Assembly (NCBI RefSeq): GCF_000471905.2 | Contig: NW_006499705.1 | Location: 5,162,674 to 5,226,673, forward strand | Origin: Amborella trichopoda | Lineage: Eukaryota > Streptophyta > Magnoliopsida > Amborellales > Amborellaceae | DNA: 64,000 nt | Direction: 5' to 3' | In this document: piece after piece, positions 61,701 through 64,000 of the stretch | Layout: every line of letters starts with the position of its first letter | How positions within the stretch are numbered: position 1 is the first letter of the stretch | Program-made: the position numbers and the translations under genes | Notes under the pieces: generated by a model | Databases searched by the model: none | What the model was told of the DNA's origin: nothing | Seen by the model: the letters and a program-made list of their open reading frames with translations, nothing else

Positions 61701-61924
61701 CCCTTAAACAACATATATCATGACAACCTAACTAATGCAAGGAAAATCACTCACAGCAAATAAATACCTTCGGTGAAGCACATAGTTGATAAAAGCAATG
61801 ATAATTCCTCTCAGGGTCAGTGATCTGCACAACCCGAGACCGTTCCAAAAGGTAAGTTCTAATTGCAGCACCAGATATTCTGCCACTTGCATCGAACTGG
61901 ATCTCAACAAATTTGCCAAAACGA
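20438..61924 (-). CDS. Class XI myosin heavy chain (33 exons; 5' exons outside window)
   Basis: Actin-based motor that moves organelles and drives cytoplasmic streaming. I could read 33 exons (coordinates in the six part entries below). Every junction has an AG acceptor and a GT donor (one GC) and phases agree throughout except in exon 36886-37106. Coding total is 3927 bp, about 1308 residues. Plant XI myosins are ~1500-1560 residues, so ~200 N-terminal residues (SH3-like domain, P-loop, most of switch I) are upstream, beyond position 64000. Domain order: motor remainder, six IQ motifs, coiled coil, DIL/globular tail, stop at 20438-20440. The blocks [18 protein letters not shown] and [19 protein letters not shown] suggest an XI-F/XI-J-like subgroup rather than XI-K, with low certainty. 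Introns reach 6.3 and 6.7 kb and are full of transposons. Confidence 0.95.
22926..23278. mobile_element. Non-autonomous hAT element (353 bp) in a myosin intron
   Basis: Starts CAGTTTTTCAAAAAGCGCTA and ends CTTTTTGAAACAGCG, GC-rich subterminal CCTAGGCGG motifs on both sides, AT-rich centre. Flanks are ACTGCCAT (22918-22925) and AATGTCAT (23279-23286), 6 of 8 identical, the size of an hAT target duplication. No coding capacity. Confidence 0.75.
23290..24300. repeat. ~1 kb degenerate tandem array of a 25-35 bp unit
   Basis: Dozens of diverged copies of a unit like TTTGAGATAGTTTCTCTCTC followed by TAAAA and a variable T/A-rich stretch. Units alternate in length, so the period drifts. The minus-strand frames rich in RERKYLKIF and similar come from the repeat and are not a gene. 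It lies in the myosin intron 22227-24843, directly beside the hAT element. Confidence 0.85.
26617..29188 (+). pseudogene. hAT transposase (BED finger, DUF659, dimerisation domain, acidic tail), disrupted
   Basis: A BED zinc finger begins at ATG 26617: [37 protein letters not shown]. One extra base at about 26783 breaks the frame before [17 protein letters not shown]. The main frame continues to 27547 ([16 protein letters not shown] is the usual hAT block). DUF659-like [15 protein letters not shown] and [17 protein letters not shown] follow across a frame break (27541-27897), then a core remnant at 27971-28348. The hAT dimerisation block [13 protein letters not shown] spans 28591-28640 and, after a probable intron, continues as [20 protein letters not shown] from 28764. 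A strongly acidic tail ends EDDDSDSY at 29188. Several frame breaks and a 20-N gap mean it is probably inactive. Confidence 0.8.
28448..28467. other. Assembly gap (20 N)
   Basis: Twenty unknown bases inside the hAT transposase; flanking sequence is consistent with the same element on both sides. Confidence 0.99.
29765..31692 (-). mobile_element. Internally deleted hAT element with three BED zinc fingers (1.9 kb)
   Basis: The left end reads CATAGGTTCAAAAAGTGC and the right end TTTTTTAACACTG, with GC-rich subterminal CCTAGGCGG motifs. The 8-bp flanks TCAAAACC (29757-29764) and TCAAAAGC (31693-31700) agree at 7 of 8. It lies only 39 bp from the end of the previous hAT element. Internal coding is on the minus strand: three BED fingers, then an acidic tail, with the transposase core missing. 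Likely a non-autonomous derivative. Confidence 0.85.
30238..31217 (-). pseudogene. Tandem triple BED zinc finger plus acidic tail, remnant of hAT transposase
   Basis: Finger 1 (31217 downwards): [46 protein letters not shown]. Finger 2 (~30960-30778): [40 protein letters not shown], followed by a stop. Finger 3 (30738-30430): [40 protein letters not shown], with [14 protein letters not shown]-like linkers between fingers. Each keeps the Cys-x2-Cys and a later His, though the last zinc ligand varies. The frame ends in an Asp/Glu-rich tail near 30240 ([20 protein letters not shown]). Stops and frame shifts between units make a functional protein unlikely. Confidence 0.75.
32485..35269 (-). CDS. 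Myosin XI part 5: linker and first half of the DIL cargo-binding domain
   Basis: Exons: 35219-35269, 35045-35134, 34708-34878, 34306-34443, 32485-32682. After a short linker ([27 protein letters not shown]) comes the start of the globular tail: [19 protein letters not shown], then [20 protein letters not shown] and [14 protein letters not shown]. These are followed by [19 protein letters not shown] and [17 protein letters not shown]. Then [35 protein letters not shown]. This is the Dilute (DIL) family block shared with fungal and animal class V myosins. Confidence 0.94.
32683..34305. other. Myosin intron with unclassified repeats
   Basis: 1.6 kb. At 33914-34015 a 25-bp direct repeat (TATAGCTTGGATGTTTGTAT and following) brackets an 18-bp perfect inverted repeat. 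From about 33400 to 33850 the plus strand holds GC-richer sequence with a short acidic frame ([18 protein letters not shown]) that resembles the tails of the hAT transposases here, but no element ends were found. Confidence 0.4.
33934..33991. repeat. 18-bp perfect inverted repeat
   Basis: ATAACATGTACTTGTGAC (33934-33951) and its exact reverse complement GTCACAAGTACATGTTAT (33974-33991), separated by 22 bp. Confidence 0.9.
35651..37494 (-). CDS. Myosin XI part 4: coiled coil, with a probable 1-base frameshift
   Basis: Exons: 37396-37494, 36886-37106, 36086-36225, 35651-35762. Heptad-rich sequence: [20 protein letters not shown], then [51 protein letters not shown] and [20 protein letters not shown]. 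Exon 36886-37106 is 221 bp. Flanking phases require a multiple of three (222), and reading straight through meets TAA at 36888-36890. If one base is assumed missing near 36905-36908, the family-like ending KENHILK appears and the donor AAG|GTGAAA fits. This is either a sequence error or a true mutation removing the tail. Confidence 0.9.
38163..39800. mobile_element. Possible outer TIR element around a nested hAT
   Basis: TAGGGCTGC at 38163 and its inverted form GCAGCCCTA ending at 39800 face each other, with GC-rich flanks inside (AGGCCCAAGGGCC near the right end). Target duplications are weak (AATAAATA / AATACAAT). If real, it is an older element that the 38279-39590 element inserted into. 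Confidence 0.3.
38279..39590. mobile_element. Non-autonomous hAT-like element (1.3 kb) in a myosin intron
   Basis: The left end reads CAATGTTCCAAGACTCGG; the inverted right end reads CAGTGTTCCGGGAATCGA. Subterminal arms both contain GAGTCCA-type motifs. Flanks CACAATAG (38271-38278) and GTTAATAG (39591-39598) share their last five bases. No transposase was found; the interior is T-rich. Intron 37495-40272. Confidence 0.55.
40273..45610 (-). CDS. Myosin XI part 3: end of converter and six-IQ lever arm
   Basis: Exons: 45433-45610, 41689-41894, 40273-40392. The first opens [20 protein letters not shown]. About six IQ motifs follow ([94 protein letters not shown]), the calmodulin-binding lever arm typical of class XI. 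The 3.5-kb intron 41895-45432 contains a small LTR element. Confidence 0.95.
40774..40981 (+). repeat. 104-bp perfect-like tandem duplication in a myosin intron
   Basis: The unit begins GAGATGCACAACCATGTGAG. Copies 40774-40877 and 40878-40981 differ at only one or two positions (for example TAGATTGAG versus TAGATCGAG), so the event is recent or the assembly duplicated it. Confidence 0.92.
42248..42423 (+). repeat. 88-bp tandem duplication in a myosin intron
   Basis: The unit beginning TGTGGCATGTG, with AGATCATAGTTT, GGACATATGGGTCCGTCCAG and CCCAACTCCATACCTT, occurs at 42248-42335 and 42336-42423 with several substitutions. Confidence 0.88.
42488..42577 (+). mobile_element. SINE-like tRNA-derived element, candidate
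   Basis: Sequence like a tRNA gene: TAGCAGAGTGAGAC resembles an A box and CAGTTCAAACTCACCC a B box about 40 bp on, followed by an A-rich tail (AAAAAATAAAAAAAG). Possible target repeats CAAAACATTCC and GACAACATTCA are weak. Confidence 0.4.
43422..45113 (+). mobile_element. Small LTR retrotransposon with gag remnant, in a myosin intron
   Basis: Two direct repeats, 43422-43827 and 44682-45113, share long blocks (TTTACTATTCA, GTTCACGCATTATTGTTCA, TTTTAGGGGTATTTTAAAGT) and both end in GCATCA. Just after the left copy is TGATATCAGATGCATGG (43831-43847), close to the tRNA-iMet primer-binding site with the usual ATGGTTCGAGG start region. The 854-bp interior has a broken frame from 43843, with [18 protein letters not shown] and, after a frameshift, a gypsy-gag-like [15 protein letters not shown] block. 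No polymerase is present, so it is non-autonomous (TRIM/LARD-like). A fragment of the same LTR is at about 51190-51360. It lies antisense to the myosin. Confidence 0.72.
45688..45802 (+). mobile_element. tRNA-derived SINE with target-site duplication
   Basis: A tRNA-like head (GTGCTTAATTGGTTAGCGC as A-box region, GGCTCAATTCC as B box) is followed by a pyrimidine-rich stretch and an A-rich tail (CCAAAAACACAAAAAG). It is flanked by AAGATGAAAAAAAATGT at 45671-45687 and the same with three more A at 45803-45822, a typical ~17-bp duplication made by target-primed reverse transcription. About 115 bp, inside the myosin intron 45611-45985. Confidence 0.7.
45986..50739 (-). CDS. Myosin XI part 2: lower 50K, loop 2, actin-binding region, converter
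   Basis: Exons: 50702-50739, 50467-50593, 50125-50298, 47694-47825, 46347-46456, 45986-46046. They read [12 protein letters not shown], then [37 protein letters not shown] and CPFIAGLFP. The loop-2 segment [19 protein letters not shown] is short and rich in Ser and Lys. The actin-binding/strut block [11 protein letters not shown] follows, then [20 protein letters not shown] (SH1 helix), [14 protein letters not shown] and [14 protein letters not shown]. The first intron after part 1 (50740-57009) is 6.3 kb and carries nested hAT elements. Confidence 0.95.
48039..48237. mobile_element. hAT MITE (199 bp) in a myosin intron
   Basis: Ends CAGTGATTAAAAACC and, inverted, CAGTGTTTAAAAAACC. Flanks ATGAGAAC (48031-48038) and ATAAGAAC (48238-48245) match at 7 of 8. 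No coding capacity. Confidence 0.78.
51431..52074. mobile_element. Non-autonomous hAT element (644 bp)
   Basis: Starts CAGTGATTCAAAAAACGAAC, ends GCTTTTTGAAACACTG, with GC-rich CCTAGGCGG arms at both ends. Flanks TTCATACA (51423-51430) and TTTATATA (52075-52082) agree at 6 of 8. AT-rich interior without a transposase. Confidence 0.75.
52270..54045. other. Segment of organelle-like (mitochondrial?) composition, possible NUMT
   Basis: GC content here is visibly higher and more even than in the flanking introns, without T/A runs, in the style of plant mitochondrial intergenic DNA (for example around GGCGACTGAACGAACAG and CTAACGCGGCGCGTTAGCGC). Open frames on both strands of 60-118 codons match nothing I recognise. 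No organelle gene could be named, so this is only a compositional call. Confidence 0.35.
55525..56690. repeat. Repeat copy 1 (GGGATCTCGATCCC-rich), interrupted by an hAT element
   Basis: Outside the hAT insertion at 55746-56479, this sequence aligns with 62868-63290 through ACAATGCATATGTAA, AAATGTTAGGGATCTCGATC, TCTCTTTGTTTATAGCCA and AAGCAATGCAACTAT, and beyond the insertion through TTGCATTGCT and GGTG(A/G)GGATCTAGATC. It is rich in GATCTCGATCCC palindromes. Family unknown, non-coding. Confidence 0.75.
55746..56479 (+). mobile_element. hAT element (734 bp) with perfect 8-bp target duplication
   Basis: Left end CAATGGTTCAAAAAGCGGAC, right end GCGCTTTTTAAAACACTG. Identical flanks ATTATAAG at 55738-55745 and 56480-56487. 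GC-rich arms as in the other copies. It keeps a transposase C-terminal tail on the plus strand ([19 protein letters not shown], stop near 56033), so it is an internal-deletion derivative. The uninterrupted relative at 62868-63290 has the single site ATTAAAAG. Confidence 0.92.
57010..61924 (-). CDS. Myosin XI part 1: motor from switch I to switch II and relay helix
   Basis: Exons, in coding order: 61768-61924, 59236-59385, 58981-59117, 58471-58617, 58228-58329, 57209-57266, 57010-57111. The first begins with the third base of a Ser codon, then [11 protein letters not shown], the end of switch I (SSRFGK). It continues [16 protein letters not shown] and [11 protein letters not shown]. The next exons give [23 protein letters not shown] and the HLGNIEF block. 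Switch II follows as [10 protein letters not shown], then [20 protein letters not shown] (relay helix) and [19 protein letters not shown]. Exon lengths and phases are consistent (157, 150, 137, 147, 102, 58, 102 bp). All expected motor residues here are intact. Confidence 0.95.
59947..60040. repeat. 24-bp perfect inverted repeat (hairpin, MITE-like)
   Basis: AGGGACTGTTAAATTGTGAT plus TTTT at 59947-59970 has its exact reverse complement at 60017-60040, loop 46 bp. Outside the arms, TTAGTT and GGACTAA extend the pairing. Directly downstream is a second inverted repeat (TGTTGATAATTCATG at 60070-60085, CATGAATTATCAACA at 60104-60118) with a further direct copy at about 60142-60156. It lies in the myosin intron 59386-61767. 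Confidence 0.88.
60041..61767. other. Remainder of a myosin intron, no gene
   Basis: AT-rich. A GC-richer island at about 60455-60560 (TGCCTAGGCGGCC) resembles the subterminal sequence of the hAT elements but lacks clear ends. The plus-strand frame at 61042-61353 has no family likeness. Confidence 0.5.
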
Positions 61925-62867
61925 CTGGAGAGAATAAACAGAATGTAAGAAACGAATAAACAAAGTATCATCCAGTAAGCAAGTGAAAATTCATTGTGCA
62001 CTCATGCACAAAAAAAACACAAATAAACATAGGCAAGCAATAAAAAGATAAAGCACATATATTAATCATTCCCATAGAAAACGGTGCCTGAGTTTAGAAG
62101 GGCAGTGAACATTATTAAAAGTGAAACTAGTTTAACAGTAGAATCAATAAATACCCCCAGCACTGCTTATTACTTAAAGAACAATAGAGAAAAATATCCT
62201 AAAATTAAAAACCCATGGACTTTAGAAACCCATAGTCCATGACATCAGAGTAGGAAGTAATAAGGTAACTCTGTTTCTTTTTTACTGCTATAGACCCCAT
62301 TATACATGTTTCAAACACGGCAGGATACACTAAATCAAAATAAACATCGCTTCAAATTGCTCTCACTTCTGCTGGGACAACCAGAAGTTATGATATAAAA
62401 TAAATTCCATATGGAACTTGTAAACAGTCCCAGTGTGTAAAAAAAAGATAGATTTTAAACTTTTGTGAATAATCCTATATAGCAAGAAAACATAAAGGCT
62501 TTGTGTGCGTGTGCGCTTCTCAGAAATGTTGACAATTTAGTTCTGGCATGGTAGAAATGTGTTAGTACAGTCTGGTCTGAAGTTCTTGTACCAAATAGTT
62601 CATGAAGGAAACCAAAGATTCATCAGAAAGCAAATAGTACAACAATGGCTCAAATGAGTTCTTCATGGGAAGCCTTAGGCTAAAACAACCTAGAGATAGT
62701 CCCACCTCCTATTTTAGTGAAATTTGATGGCCGATTATCACCAATGTATCCACATGAGGCGAACGAGTTATTGGGGAGCTTCATGAGAAAACCTTTCCAC
62801 TCAAATCATAGTTGTTGGGATTGGCAGCTGGATAGGGATCCAGAGCAAGGGGCTTGTAAAAGGCTAG

Positions 62868-63290
62868 AAAATCCTTGTGGTTGTGGGTGCTTTCTTCATA
62901 CAATGCATATGTAAGGTTTCGAGACCCCCTAAATGTTAGGGATCTCGATCCCAAACTTTTGGGTATCCAGATCTCAACCTTTTCGGATCTCAATACCAAC
63001 CTCTTAGGGATCTTTCTCCTAAACTTAAAGGGCATATAGTCTAGGATATACATACTCTTTAAAGTAGGGATCTCTTTGTTTATAGCCAGCAAGCAATGCA
63101 ACTATATTAAAAGTATAATTGCATTGCTAACTGTCTTAAAAATCATTATTTTGGTTGTTTTCTTGGACTTTAAGGTGGGGATCTAGATCTCCTATGATGG
63201 AGATCAAGATCCCAAATTTTAAAAATAGATATGCTTTAAAGATCCATTTTCCGAAAAGCAAAAGTGAGATTCTAGAGCAGGATCACCGCC
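62868..63290. repeat. Repeat copy 2 with empty hAT target site
   Basis: Second copy of the 55525-56690 repeat, lacking the hAT insertion. Where copy 1 has ATTATAAG-element-ATTATAAG, this copy reads CAACTAT-ATTAAAAG-TATAATTGC at about 63100-63123. Confidence 0.8.
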
Positions 63291-63504
63291 TAGGTTAAGT
63301 TATCAAAGGAACGTTCCCCCCCCCAGCCCCTCGGGGGGAGATGATCGGTAACGCTACCTTGAACGGAAGCTCCCTCCTCGTATACCCTAGCCCTAGGAAC
63401 TGCTACCCTTGAACTAGCCCTAAGAAGGGACATCCCAGCATCTATGACTCAAAAAACCTAGATGGAAAGGTAATAACCGCATAAGCCATCCCAGTCCTAA
63501 GATC

Positions 63505-63975
63505 TAAGGGTGTCAATCAAGAGGGTCTAGATCCAGAACAACCACCTGTACCTAGTGAGTTGGGGTTAAGCTCTATCCAAGCAGGGTCCAGGTCCAAGTC
63601 CACCTAGACGCTAACTTCGCTAGCTCCAGGTCTGGGTATGGTCAACCTGACTAGGACCCCAATTTACTTTTTATAAGAGAAAATTTCAACTAAGTCAAAG
63701 TGACCCAGCTAATTATCAGGCCCAGCTCTAGACCCCACCATCCAAAACTAGTAAATCAATTCCGATGTTAAAGAAATCGCAGGCAGGCACCTAAGCGTTT
63801 TGGGGGGCCACCTAGCCCAGAACAACGGACCTTAAGTTTTAAATGAATGCTCGATATAAGTTTTAAATGAAGAAAAACATAAGAAACTCAGTTTAAGTTT
63901 TAAATGATAATATAACAAGAAACTCGATATAAGTTTTAAATGAAGATATAAGATGATAGTTTTATTGACACCCTA
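63505..63975. mobile_element. Short TIR element (471 bp)
   Basis: TAAGGGTGTCAATCA at the left and, inverted, TAGGGTGTCAATAAA at the right: a perfect 10-bp GGGTGTCAAT core. These ends resemble those of plant hAT-type MITEs. No clear 8-bp target duplication. Contains the AAGTTTTAAATGA direct repeats near its right end. Confidence 0.5.
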
Positions 63976-64000
63976 GTCCCGAGAAACGATGAGTATATAA

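Larger units (their letters stand above)
61925..64000. other. Myosin intron running off the window
   Basis: Upstream of the first visible myosin exon no P-loop (GESGAGKTE) or RNNNSS block could be read on the minus strand, so the N-terminal exons lie further on. The stretch contains repeat copy 2 (62868-63290), a C-run at 63317-63326, a TIR element (63505-63975) and, at 63838-63950, a 13-bp motif AAGTTTTAAATGA repeated four times. Confidence 0.6.

Noticed and set aside
1-64000. CRISPR array, operon, phage or other prokaryotic system
   Set aside because: No regularly spaced identical repeats with unique spacers and no compact co-oriented genes; the window is plant nuclear DNA.

Overview
The window is nuclear DNA of a flowering plant: AT-rich, with long spliced genes, CT/GA microsatellites, and several retrotransposon, hAT, MITE-like and SINE-like insertions. 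Large introns and the repeat load suggest a repeat-rich, probably woody or early-diverging genome, but the species cannot be fixed from the sequence. Two 20-base N runs (11618-11637 and 28448-28467) show it is a draft scaffold.

Three protein-coding genes are supported by exon-by-exon reading of splice sites and phases. (1) 154-3370, + strand: the 3' half of a glycoside hydrolase family 9 endo-beta-1,4-glucanase (cell-wall cellulase), whose 5' exons lie before the window. (2) 12012-14793, + strand: a complete two-exon gene for a 246-residue OXIDATIVE STRESS 3-like nuclear stress protein, with a CT-rich leader carrying four telo-box motifs. (3) 61924-20438, - strand: a class XI myosin heavy chain. 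Thirty-three exons cover the C-terminal ~1308 residues (rest of the motor, six IQ motifs, coiled coil, cargo-binding DIL/globular tail); the first ~200 residues lie beyond position 64000. One exon is one base short of the expected phase, and one intron has a GC-AG donor.

Between the genes: 4097-6275 is a scrambled Ty1/copia element on the - strand. 6276-11400 and 14800-20400 are gene-free, with MITE-like inverted repeats, a three-copy repeat family and simple repeats. The myosin introns are crowded with transposons: at least six, perhaps eight, hAT elements with recognisable ends and 8-bp target duplications, one of them a degraded transposase source and one carrying three BED zinc fingers. 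They also hold a small LTR element (43422-45113), SINE-like tRNA-derived insertions, a ~1 kb degenerate tandem array, and a segment with organelle-like composition (52270-54045).

No CRISPR, operon or prokaryotic-style system is present, and I found no clearly new biochemical system. The most notable signals are the hAT colony inside one gene, a paralogous empty site that proves one of those insertions, the triple-BED element, the possible myosin frameshift and the telo-box cluster.
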